Position numbers and translations under genes: made by a program | Notes under the pieces: generated by a model | The model's database searches: none | The model's input: only the letters and a program-made list of their open reading frames with translations | What the model was told of the DNA's origin: nothing | In this document: positions 35,980 through 46,488 of the stretch, in pieces | Position numbering within the stretch: the first letter of the stretch is position 1 | Layout of the letters: the number at the start of each line of letters is the position of its first letter | Assembly: GCA_036852015.1 (NCBI GenBank) | Contig: JAANDG010000417.1 | Span: 62,001 to 126,000 of the forward strand | Source of the DNA: Pelodera strongyloides | Taxonomy: Eukaryota; Nematoda; Chromadorea; Rhabditida; Rhabditidae | Direction: 5' to 3' | Length of the DNA: 64,000 nucleotides

Positions 35980-36125
35980 TTAAAGCGAAATACCGGCCGG
36001 TTTTTGAAACGGACTACTGAATTCTTACGTATCTATGCTAATTTGGTCGAATTTAGCTCGATTTTTTATTCTAATTTATGTTCATTTGCATAGGCTGCAT
36101 AAGAATGCTGGCGTTTCAAAAAACT
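35980..36125. mobile_element. TTAA MITE, family A, truncated
   Basis: Left TIR TTAAAGCGAAATACCGGCC and core intact; the right arm stops at GCTGGCGTTTCAAAAAAC. Confidence 0.7.
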
Positions 36126-36347
36126 TTTTTTTTGTTGTTACTAATACCTTTGAACAACTATCGTTGGAACTAACCTTTTATTATACTGCAATTATTTTAT
36201 TTTCGCTCTCGCGCATATGCTGTTCTTAATTATTTTTGAGCCATTCTTTTTATTTCTTTGCAATTCATGCGTCAAACGGGGTGCCATCCTTTTCTACATA
36301 CATATGATATGCCCGATAAATTTGTTTTATTCAAAAAAAAATCTGAC

Positions 36348-36805
36348 TTAAAGGGAGAGGCCCACGAGAAGAAAGTCGTCCTCAATTTACTTGTATAGAA
36401 TGTCCGGTACTTCAGAAATATTACCGTGAAAACCGCGTTAGTTGAAGCCTAGAACTCACAGAGTTATTCCCCGTCAAATAGTTCGGCCAGGTACCGTAGT
36501 CAGCAAAGTCAAAATTCGTTTTTCCGGTTGATATCCGTTCATTTGCATTCTTTCTCTACATAATAATGTTCAAACGAACAATGATCATTCCTACGCGTAC
36601 AAAAAGTCGTTTCCAATACAGTAATGCCCTAAAAGCGCAAAAATTATTTCTGGCTACGGTACCTGGCCGAACTGTTTGCCGGAGAATAACTCAGTGAGTT
36701 CTAGGCTTCAAGCATTGCGGTTTTCACAGCAATATTTCTGAAATTCCGGACATTCTGTGCAAATAAATTTAGGAAAGTTTTTTCCTCGTGGGCCTCTCCC
36801 TTTAA
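36348..36805. mobile_element. TTAA foldback, family B
   Basis: TTAAAGGGAGAGGCCCACGA and its inverted copy bound 458 bp. Long internal inverted arms contain GAATGTCCGG and GGTACCTGGCCGAAC. Close relative at 40029. Confidence 0.8.
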
Positions 36806-37460
36806 AAATGGAGAGAGGTGAGAGAGAGAGGGAAAGCGAATAGACTAGGAGAGAGTGAAGGAGACGAGAGAAAGATAGGTAGAGAGAGGAAGAGAGAAAG
36901 AGTGTGGGCTTGAGAGAGAAAGAAGAGAGAGGGAAAGTGATGGATGTAACGGAAGGAGCTGGATATGGTTATGGAGTCAGAAGGATATAGTCGTAAATCA
37001 CAGCAAGGAAGACAATTTGGATGTGACTACACATGAAACCGCTTTTAAAACTAAACAACAGATGTTTCTATATCTTCTAGACTTATAACACAACTATAAG
37101 TAACAATAATAATCATCCATCAGCGCCTCATGAGCGCGCTTGCTTTGCTCAATGTTGATTAAAACGTCCAGCTCACGAAAAATGCGCAGCTTGAGAAAGT
37201 TTCAGCATGTTGACTTCGGTACCGTCCAGAGCCTAAGTGCTCGTGTGCCGGACAGCTTATTAAACCACCCTTGAATAAACGAGCACGTTTTTTCATCCGT
37301 GAAGGATTTTATCCATATGAAAACCTATACGATCTTGTTCTCAGAAACAATCATTTTTGTAATGAACTATCCTATTGTATTATCCGTCTGATTTGTTGTT
37401 TATTTCCAATATTTATTGGTTGAAGCTATATTTCTGTTTTAGAGATCCTTACGCTTACGT

Positions 37461-37586
37461 ATGAATTCGGACGACCGTTTCGCTTTCGACCACCTCGATA
37501 AGCGTATTCGGGCTCTAGAACATAGATTGAAGAATGCAAAGCATTCCAGGGTAAGTTTGTTGTGTACGTGTGCGTGTACAGCTGTG

Positions 37587-37621
<35 letters not shown>

Positions 37622-37664
37622 TGCGTTCGTTCGTGCGTGCGTGCGTGTGTGTGGGTGTGTGTGT

Positions 37665-37712
<48 letters not shown>

Positions 37713-38456
37713 TGTCTTGAATTCCAACCCTTACAGGATGCGTATATCGACTTCTTACGAAGCAAGTACCCACTATGGAAACCCGGAGCGTTGCCAACGT
37801 ATGAGACGCCAAAGGTGTTTTACATTTGTCGCCTGTAATGTGGTGTGTTACTTTGGTTCTGACACTAAACAACCCGAAACTGGCCGGTGCGTGGCCTACA
37901 AAAAGAGAGTGAGCCCAGGGTAGCGGCCCACCTATTTCAGGCCCAGTGTAGGCCGCCCGCGCACCAGTGAAGTATCCTCAGTGTTAGAGGAGTAGTATTT
38001 TTATAAACTAAACAGAAACCAACACGAAATTCGAAATATAAACTGACCCATAAAGTAAGAAGAAATTCAAAATAGCAAATAACCTAAACTACCCAAAAAC
38101 GAAAGAAACTACTTTCAGGGACCTAACAATCACGATCTAGTCAACGAACTCGCTACTTCCGAATATCACTGGGATGGTGGACATGAAAGGCCTTACCCAC
38201 GGGCCCAAATAGGGCCGGGTACTCTGTATAATCAGATACCATCTAGGTAAGCTAACCGTAGTTTAATAAATTGAGAGAATGCCGTTGAGCTAATAAGTTA
38301 CCCTAAAATAATAGGATGTAGACTTCTACATTCTACGAGAACGACTTCGGGAGATCGAGTCTGAGGAGAATAGTCTAGACTGTCTAGAGTCTAGGTCTAG
38401 AGAGTCCAGCTCCTAGAAAAGTAGAGATCTAGAGGGAGAATGAGAGATTGGGAGAG

Positions 38457-38492
<36 letters not shown>

Positions 38493-41367
38493 CAGAAATC
38501 TGGCGACACTACAAAACTAGTCCTACATTCCTTCAGAGGTCCACTCCTCGACTCCGATGTCGTGTTGATGCGACAGCGCCTCAAAGAGATCTCCGAACAA
38601 TTGAGGGTTATGAGAGAACATCGAATGCCCATGCCAACGGAAGACTACGTGAGACTCCGAGCGGCCGTTCCAGTCGGTATGTCTATATACCGTAGAGCGG
38701 GAGAGAGAAGGAGAGGGAGAGAGAGAGAGAGAGAGACGGGAGAGAGACGGTAGAGAGCGAGAGACGGGAGAGAGAGACCGGGGAGAGCGAGAGAGACAGA
38801 GAAGTAGATCGTCAGCAGTCATCGAAGGTATAAAGCGAAGGGAAATAATAGGAATCAAACCAAACAGTGGATGACAAGCTTACTATTTGAACTAAGCTTG
38901 CTCTTTCTTCCCTAAAAACCTAACATCACATAATCAGAAAAAAATAAAAAAGCCATAATCTCATTTTCAGACGATGGTCTCGTTCCCTCGATTTCCACTG
39001 ATGCGATAACTGACATTAGACGTCGACTAAATGACATTCAGGTATTCGTTGGCTCTTTTATTATAATAGGGTGCGCGGCACAAACCTCGCGTGCGCCGCG
39101 CAACCACTGCGCCTATATCATATGACTGTTCAGATATCCGCTCCTCAACGCCCGCTAACCCCTACAAACGATCAAATAATGCAGCAAGAATATGAACTGG
39201 AACAGGAGAAACTCATGAATGGTAAGGTGATTTTATCAAATCAAACAATTATTATTATGTTGAGTTTTCAGTTGATCTTGAGTAAAAGCAAAGACACAGC
39301 GATTTGGATGTCTCGAATCATAGACAAGAATATGTTGTGACATTTTATATGGATTTTGTTATACCATTTTCACTTGCTAATTTTGGGAATATATTTTGCG
39401 TAAGTCTGGCTGGCATACATATTTATACGAATATAAATATAACATAAAAACCGCATGATCTCATATTTTAGACATCCGAAACGGGCACATTGGTGTGAAA
39501 CGGGAAGCTATTCCCATAAAAGAAGTTCTGCAACAGCCCGCTGCACAACAACAGATCTCGCAGCAGACACAACCGACGACTCAAGTTTATGCTTCGTCGC
39601 AGCAAATGTCAGACGCGCAAGTGCCTCTGCAGCAGGAATTGAAGCAAGATACTGTTGCACCGGTTGCTTCAACAGCACAACGAAGAGTTGTCTTCGGTGA
39701 TCATCCTGCAGGCCCGCCTCCGAAGCAGCAAAAAGATGAAACATCAAAGCAAGAAGTAGTTGTGGAGCAAGAAGCACAGCAGGAATCAAAAACGATGAAT
39801 CGTGAAGCCCGTCCATCTTTACTTCAATCCAACGTGGACTTTTTAACGGTAAAAGCTCTATTTTTCATGTAGGTGGTAGTAGCGCCTATTTTTGTGACAA
39901 TTCACATATTTACACCTAGCGCATGTTGATACAACTAATCGTAATGTGTTTTATTCCTAAAAAAACTTTCTTCTTACATGGACGGGGTCAATTCAAATCG
40001 TACCGTACTTTATTTTTGGTATGTGTTGTTAAAGGGAGAGGCCCACGAGAAAAAGAATTTCTTCAATTTACTTGCGCACAATGTCCGGTATCTCAGAAAT
40101 ATTACTGTGAAAACCGCATAAATTTGCATCTAGAACTCGCAGAGATATTCTATGCTAAACGGTTCGACCAGGTACCGTAGTCAGCAACAGAAAAATTAGT
40201 TTTTACGGTTTATATCCGTGCACTTGCATTCTTTTTCAACGTAATAATGTTCAAATGAATATAGATCATTACTACAATTATAAAGAGGCGTTTCCAACAC
40301 AGGAATGCCCTAAGAGCGCGAAAATTGATCCTGACAACTGTACCTGGACGAACTGTTTGCCGGGGAATAACTCTGTGAGTTCCAGGCTTCAAACAATGCG
40401 GTTTCACGGTAATATTTCTGAAATTCCGGACATTCTGTGCAAGTAAATTGAGGAAAACTTTATTCTCATGGGCCTCTCCCTTTAACCCCATAAAAATCAC
40501 AATCAGTACAAAAGTTATTTTCCTGCCGGATACAGCGATTTGATTTGACTGAAAAAACCCTTTAAGTTGCTTCCAAACGCCAAAATGAATAATTTTAGAC
40601 GGCAACAACCTCGAAGCAAAAAGAGAAAAAGCAAGCTAGTGACTACCAAAAGATGATGGCTTTATTAGGAAGTAAAGACGATGCGTCTGATTCTTCGGAT
40701 ACAGACACGACTAACGACAAACCATTTGGAAACTTATTGTAAGTTCTTCTTTTTAGTGTTATCTTCGTGTTTTGTTCGCTGTCACGCTAAAGTGATTATG
40801 AGTTTTCATCACCACTCAGCTGATATGTATGGTGTGTGTGCAGTGTATTCTGACGAGTTCTGTGTGAGCGGAAAGCGCTCACACAGAAGCGGAAAGCGGA
40901 AATACTGGCCGGTTTTTGGAACGCATCGAGTACACCATATTTCATATGCAGCAATGCAAAATAACATAAATTAGAATAAAAAGAATAGCTAAATTCGAGC
41001 AAATTAGCATAAATACGAAAAATTCAGTTGTCGACGATGTGTTTCGAAAACCGGCCGGTATTTCGCTTTATCACTAGCTGTTGTGAGGAACTGGTTTACT
41101 TTTTGGACAAATTTCTTGGATTACGTTTCGGTAAAAGTTTATAAGTTTATATCGTGATAAATATCACAATGCTTTGGTTGGTCTCTATTGTCAATTATTT
41201 TCAGGGGTACCAAGTCGGCGTTCTCCGGTTCGGATCTGCTCTCCAGTTATTTGAAAGGGTCTTCAACTGCGAAGAATACTAAGAAAGAATCCCAGGACTC
41301 CATCGATCGCCTCGTCATGGGCGGTGGAGCAAAGGACGTGGAATCGGATTCTGATTTCTTTGGTTGA
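37461..41367 (+). CDS. Unrecognised charged, Q-rich coiled-coil protein, 9 exons, 424 aa
   Basis: I do not recognise a family. Exons: 37461-37550, 37737-37814, 38119-38246, 38537-38676, 38971-39041, 39134-39221, 39472-39848, 40599-40738, 41205-41367; all phases agree, so the gene is very likely real. Visible features: a short N-terminal amphipathic helix (FDHLDKRIRALEHRLKNA); a proline/aromatic stretch (SKYPLWKPGALPTYETP); a second helical segment around MRQRLKEISEQLRVMREH; a Gln-rich region at about 213-275; a Lys/Glu-rich helix; an acidic Ser/Asp run near 345-360; and a C-terminal acidic tail ending ESDSDFFG. No signal peptide or membrane segment is seen, so it is probably cytosolic, and the helices suggest a scaffold or cytoskeletal role, which is inference only. 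The frame stays open from the first ATG back to the acceptor at 37442, so an upstream exon is possible. Intron 1 is a GT/GTGC microsatellite. AATAAA lies at 41744 and, duplicated, at 41790. Confidence 0.85.
37568..37716. repeat. GT/GTGC microsatellite
   Basis: TGCG repeats followed by GT repeats occupy nearly all of intron 1 of the coiled-coil gene; they create Cys/Val and Thr/His open frames on both strands. Confidence 0.95.
40029..40485. mobile_element. TTAA foldback, family B, intron 7 of coiled-coil gene
   Basis: Same ends and body as the 36348 copy (TTAAAGGGAGAGGCCCACGA; ATGGGCCTCTCCCTTTAA), 457 bp, collinear apart from substitutions. The two lie 3.7 kb apart. Confidence 0.8.
40887..41070. 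mobile_element. TTAA MITE, family A, last intron of coiled-coil gene
   Basis: Ends GGAAAGCGGAAATACTGG and CCGGCCGGTATTTCGCTTTA; standard core. Lies 134 bases before the last exon. Confidence 0.75.
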
Positions 41368-41727
41368 ACCGCCGTGCGGCAAAATGTACGTCGCGAAGGA
41401 ATGGCGCACCTGCGGCGCACTACTTACAGAGGAGCTAACAATATTCTAGCTGTAGTGCTTCCAGTGCGTCATAAAAGCGCCAACTGACACCTTATATGTA
41501 TTTATACTAGATTTGTATTACGTTCATGTTTATAATGCATTATGTATATATGTTTATAATGCCTAACTGTGTACATTAGACAATGGAGCATTCCACGTGG
41601 TTAATTGGGAAATCCATTAGCGTCCAAGTGCCGTTTGAGCAATTAAGGAGGGTAATTACGGAACCAATTCCATCGTACATTCCCAGGTCGCCGTGATTCC
41701 ACTGAAATTTAGATAATTATCGATATA

Positions 41728-41814
41728 GATTATTGATTTGTTTAATAAAAAATGCATATCTTAACTCGTTATCGATTATTGATTTGTTTAATAAAAAATG
41801 CATATCTTAACTCG
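41728..41814. repeat. Tandem duplication carrying a poly(A) signal
   Basis: A 45- to 48-bp unit (ATTATTGATTTGTTTAATAA, then AAAATGCATATCTTAACTCG) occurs twice in tandem, so AATAAA is present at 41744 and 41790, downstream of the coiled-coil gene stop. Confidence 0.8.
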
Positions 41815-42480
41815 TGTTCATCTTCCATTTTGTAATAAATGGTTAATGATTAAATCGCAATTTGTTTCGTAAACATTTATGAACGTCAGCTGCAGGGATA
41901 GGTCCTCACAACCATAGCCTAAGCCCGCTGACTAGCTCACCGGCGAACCACAACTAATTAGAATATTGCATAAATTATAGGGTTCGTGGCTGAACCACCT
42001 CCGGAATTAGCATATAAGGTATGGGGAGCTCGGAGGTGGTGCGAGAAATTTATTAGAAACGTATCACGAATAGAGAAAATTACGCGAACCACCTCCGGAC
42101 TCACCGGCGAGGTTTATGCTTTATGCCCTGCTCACAACAGCGGGTACATAAGCCGGTAACTAGTAACATGTATCACCAAAAAGTATTCACGCACACACAT
42201 ACACACACACACAAACACACACAAACACAAACAAACACACAACAACTAGCACACTCGCATATACAGATACAGATACCCATACACATTCACTCACATTGTA
42301 TTCAAAACAAAATCAACTTACCGATAGTATGACGTACTTCTTTTTATTCCTCGCCTTACAGTAGAATGTTCGAGTTAAACATCCAGTACGCGGGTCCAGT
42401 TGGATTAGATCTACTTCGGATTTCTAAAGAAACGACTATGGTTTAAACAGTTATCCTATCAATAAGAGGGGGTCGAATTG

Positions 42481-42580
42481 GGGTCTATTTTTTATTATAA
42501 TTTATGCTCATTTGCATATGATGCATAAGAAAGCAGGGGTACGCGATGCGTTTCAAAAACCGGCCGGTATTTCGCTTTAA
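42481..42580. mobile_element. TTAA MITE, family A, 3' half
   Basis: Core TTTTTTATTATAATTTATG and a perfect right end CCGGCCGGTATTTCGCTTTAA; the left arm is absent. Confidence 0.7.
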
Positions 42581-42658
42581 CTGGTGGATAGTACGCCCGG
42601 TTAACTTATTAAGTTAGCCAAGACCAAGAAATGTTGACAATAATAAACAAATAATTAC

Positions 42659-42704
42659 GTTGATAGAACCACTACCAATAAAACACAAAAAGTATAGGCC
42701 AGTA
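42659..42704 (-). pseudogene. Decayed copy of the small secreted protein's signal-peptide exon
   Basis: On the minus strand this 46-base stretch aligns closely to the signal-peptide exon at 43556-43493 (shared core TTTATTGGTAGTGGTT, plus ACTGG.CTAT upstream). One base is missing in the T-rich part, which shifts the frame, and no ATG is in place. It suggests a local duplication followed by decay. Confidence 0.4.
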
Positions 42705-42884
42705 CAAAAAATGATTAGGTGGGATTTATGCTCACACGATCTGTGTACGTGTGCTATATCTGAGCAATGAGCTTTGAAACAAAAATTTTTAGAGACTGCA
42801 CTCAACCCAAAAAAAGTAAACCCTACAGCTGCATTAATTTTTCAGAAAATTAAATAAATAATCAAATAATTAAGAAAACCCTAC

Positions 42885-43556
42885 CTTTGCCCACTGCCTT
42901 GACGCTTCGACGGTAATGTCCTCTTTTTTACACGATAGGCAGGCTAAACGAATAAAATGAAGACAAGTTATCACCGTATGAAGTATGAATTGCCTATGAT
43001 TACCTTCAAAAATCAGGATCAGAAGACTCTCTAAATCAGAAAAAGCTGTTTAGCCTGAAGACAATTTGTCATCTGGAACTCGGTCGTTCCTGCTCAGAAC
43101 CTCAGAATCAGTTTGGATGACATCTGAACTTCGGACGCGCGGGTGCCAAAACCTTTTCTGGGTGCGCGAATTGCTGGGTTCCAAAACGCAACTGCGTTGC
43201 TGTGCTGCGCGGTAGCTCACTCCACCATGTATTATTACCCGCTATCTATCCGCGGCACACCTATCCGCGTACCCCGGTAATTGCGCAGGTCGCGGTTAAC
43301 TACGCGCGCGTCTACAAAAGCGCGGCTAGCCACGCGCGCGTCTGCGCTCCGATAACACAGACCACTGTATTATTGCACCGCCCTTGAATAGTCCGGCTCA
43401 CACACTCACTCTTAAAGCTTAATATATTTATGTTTAAATCTCCTCACCATGATCAGTCGAGTGTAAGTCGGTAGAATTCTTCGACGTCTTACCACTACTC
43501 GATGTTGTAACCACTACCAATAAAGTTACAAAAACAATAGCCCAGTTTAAGTTCAT
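42885..43556 (-). CDS. Candidate small secreted CxxC protein (two visible exons)
   Basis: Exon 1 (43556-43493) encodes a clear signal-peptide-like start, MNLNWAIVFVTLLVVVTTSS, and reaches a consensus donor GTAAGA in phase 1. Exon 2 (42943-42885), after TTCGTTTAG, continues in phase 1 as CLSCKKEDITVEASRQWAK and ends at GTAGGG. The CxxC and charge pattern fit a short secreted peptide. If the intron is not used, exon 1 instead reads 40 residues to a stop at 43434 (tail GKTSKNSTDLHSTDHGEEI). The last exon is unresolved. It lies between the end of the coiled-coil gene and the 3' end of the TLDc gene. No family recognised. Confidence 0.35.
43130..43375. repeat. Dispersed GC-rich repeat
   Basis: GCTGCGCGGTAGCTCACTCC and CCATGTATTATT..GCTA match the block at 32941-33050 (CACTGCGCGGTAACTGAACC, CCATGTATTATTGACTGCTA). 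It falls in the intron of the candidate secreted gene; the other copy is inside the 3.4-kb element. Confidence 0.5.
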
Positions 43557-43559
43557 TTT

Positions 43560-46110
43560 TATTCAGAAAATAAGTGATCAGCACTTTTGGCCTAGGACCA
43601 AGTTATAGTGAATAGGCAATAGGCCACAGATTGGAATATGTAAGATTATATAAAATATTGTCCGGCGACCTGCCGATATAGCAAACGTTTATAATGTAAA
43701 TGAATAGAGCAGGCTCCCAATCTACAAGCGTTCCAATATATACAATACATAGGATTTCATGTTTTCTAATTTCTGAGCACATGAAAAACAGCAAATACAC
43801 ATTTAAACAAGGAATATTTGAACACCAAAATGGAGCATTAATCCTTTGTTTCCTTTGTTTTTATGAGCATATATACATGAAAGCATGAGCTACATCCAGC
43901 TGTGCAAACATACATAGAAAACATCTACTAATCATGATCTGTGGTTATTTCGATGCATCTCTGCATCAAACTTCTGCAGCACCAACCTACCCTACACTGT
44001 TCCCAGTACCAGTTGCATCTTACTGTATTGTGGGATAACACAGGGTTTACCACATCTGAGTCCACGTTTACCCCAGTTGAGTCCAATTTGTCGCCTGGAA
44101 CTCGTCATCTATTACATATCGCATACGACCAGGACCAGGACCTCGGTGTAACAAGTAACAAGTCACAATATTGAAGTAAAATGTTTTTTTTCACAAATTG
44201 CTTTCAACTTTCAACGTCCATTCCCAGTACTACCTGCATCTTACTGTATTGGGAGATAACACAGAGTTTAGCCCCCAACTCATCGTCAACGGCCATAAGA
44301 CCAGCAATTCAGTGGAACAATTCAGAATATTGAAGATAAATCAACTTCCAGAATTTCTATACATATTGTATCTTCAGTACCCATATAGATGCGTGTAGCA
44401 GACTGTTCAAAACTTGTAAATGTCAAAACACCAACCAAACAAAACCATCTCATTTTCTACCATTTATACATCCACATCAGTGTATACAGTAGTACTTCAA
44501 ACACAAAAAAAACAATAAACGAATAAAAAATTTGTGGATAAATCATCAAATCTCAAAGTTCTTAAATCCGAAAAATTGAATTATTGAACTCTTTTTCTTG
44601 TATTCACATGTAATGACAGTGACTAGTGTTTGCTTGAATAAACAGAGGAAATGTATAACCAGTGCCAATTCTAGAAAACCAATTTAGTACTAACAAAGGC
44701 AAAGTTCAAAGAAATACGCTCTCTCGTGAACTAAGTTAAACCACGGGGTAACTAACTATAGCATTGAGTTATTTTCATAGAACCGGCCCTAGACATAGAC
44801 ACCCTCTACCCTCATCTAGTAAACAGAAATGAATAAACACCCACATGATGCCGTAACGAAACAAGTTCTTGACATGGTGACACAACTTCAGTGTCAAGAC
44901 CTTATCATTGACAGCATCAAATTAGCAGGGTCAATCATTTTCCAAAAGAAATACAAAAATAAAACACATCAAATAGTCTTCACTACACTTGTATATACCG
45001 GTACGAATTGAATCACGAACTGTTTGTTATAGGGGCTCTATTTTGGATAAAACAAAAATAAAATCGATCAAAAAGCAATTACAGTAGAAAAGGGATCATG
45101 TTACAACGCTCAAGTTTGCACGGTGTTTGCAAGCAAGCCTTCAAAGTAAACAGTAGTCAAAGATACAGATACATTGTATGCTAATTTCAAACATCTGCAT
45201 CACCCAACCCTGAGCGCTCCCACAAAACCCACAAACTCAAACCCAGTTTGCATGAAAATTCGTAAATCAAAAATCCAGGAGATTTCACACGGAAAGATAG
45301 GGAACAAATGCTAGGATTATATATTAAATAAAATTCTCGAAAATATGACTTCGGTTAAGCATAACGGCTTTAATCACAGGATAATTCGACTTATACCTCT
45401 CATCAAACAATATGAATTTGCGCAAAAAAGGTATCTGTATGATAAAGAAAACACTTATGCAAATGAGCACTGATAGTGACTAAAACATTTGATGAAAACA
45501 AAATGAATGTGGTAACATTATGGGGAAGTGAACCCCGAGTCAAAAACTAAATGGTCAAATTACAGACCACGACTTCTTATTTTCAATGATATAATGTTAT
45601 AAATAACGAATCAACTGGACTACAAAACAAACTAGAAATGTACATACAAAGAAAAGCAAAAACTAGGCTTGAATAGTGAGGCAGCTAAGGGAATTTTTTT
45701 AAATTTCATAGGTTCAAACGAAGCCTAGGTTTACGCCAAACATAAGCCTAAACATAGGACCAAGTTTAAACAATAGTTTAAATCCAAACCTAATTCAACA
45801 AACCTGCCTCTCAGCACTCCAGTACACAAGCCTGTAGTAAAAATACAACCATCCCAAGGAAAAAAAGCTACAAATTCAATAAATAATGTTAATTATATAT
45901 ACATGTAGGAATCAGACAGGCATAGTAACGCATATATAGCCTCAGAAAATCGAGGCAAGCTGGACCTGGTAATCCGTCTTTCTTTACAGCAACCAAGTTA
46001 CACGGCAACCGAACTACCGTAATCGTAATCAAGACTTTCGTCCATGTAACCTGGTTACCGTAACCCAAGACTTCACTAACGTAACCCAGATACAGTAAGT
46101 CAGGACCTAG
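43560..46110. other. AT-rich region beyond the TLDc 3' end
   Basis: No supported gene. An imperfect direct repeat (about 43995-44055 and 44218-44275, both containing TTGCATCTTACTGTATT-like sequence) and scattered AT-rich stretches are visible. Short open frames such as 44829-45011 have no supporting signals. Confidence 0.5.
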
Positions 46111-46111
46111 C

Positions 46112-46381
46112 TTACATTCTGAACCCGTAGGCCTCAATAAACTGAATGATAAAGTCCTCTTTTTCGCCCGCCAATGGCTCATTGTCGAACGTTTCACAAC
46201 GTCGAGAACTACCGTGATTGAGGTCTGCATCGAGCCAAAGCCTAAAGAAATAGAATTTAATAAAAAAAAGAGGAAGAATAAGAAATTAAGAAAAGAAGAA
46301 GGAAGAGAAGAAGAAGAAGAATAAGAAGATAAGAAGAATATAAGAATAATAATAATAAAATAATAATAATAAAAATAATAA

Positions 46382-46434
<53 letters not shown>

Positions 46435-46446
46435 TAATAATAATAA

Positions 46447-46488
<42 letters not shown>

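Larger units (their letters stand above)
35680..37440. other. Intergenic region between thioesterase and coiled-coil genes
   Basis: Holds the thioesterase AATAAA at 35749, a truncated MITE (35980-36125), a complete 458-bp TTAA foldback (36348-36805), GA-rich microsatellite (36810-36935) and a dispersed-repeat fragment near 37240-37300. No gene seen. Confidence 0.55.

Noticed and set aside
37426..37923. Thr/His- and Cys/Val-rich frames on both strands
   Set aside because: GT/GTGC microsatellite in intron 1 of the coiled-coil gene.
38448..38858. Arg/Glu- and Ser/Leu-rich frames
   Set aside because: GA microsatellites flanking exon 4 of the coiled-coil gene.
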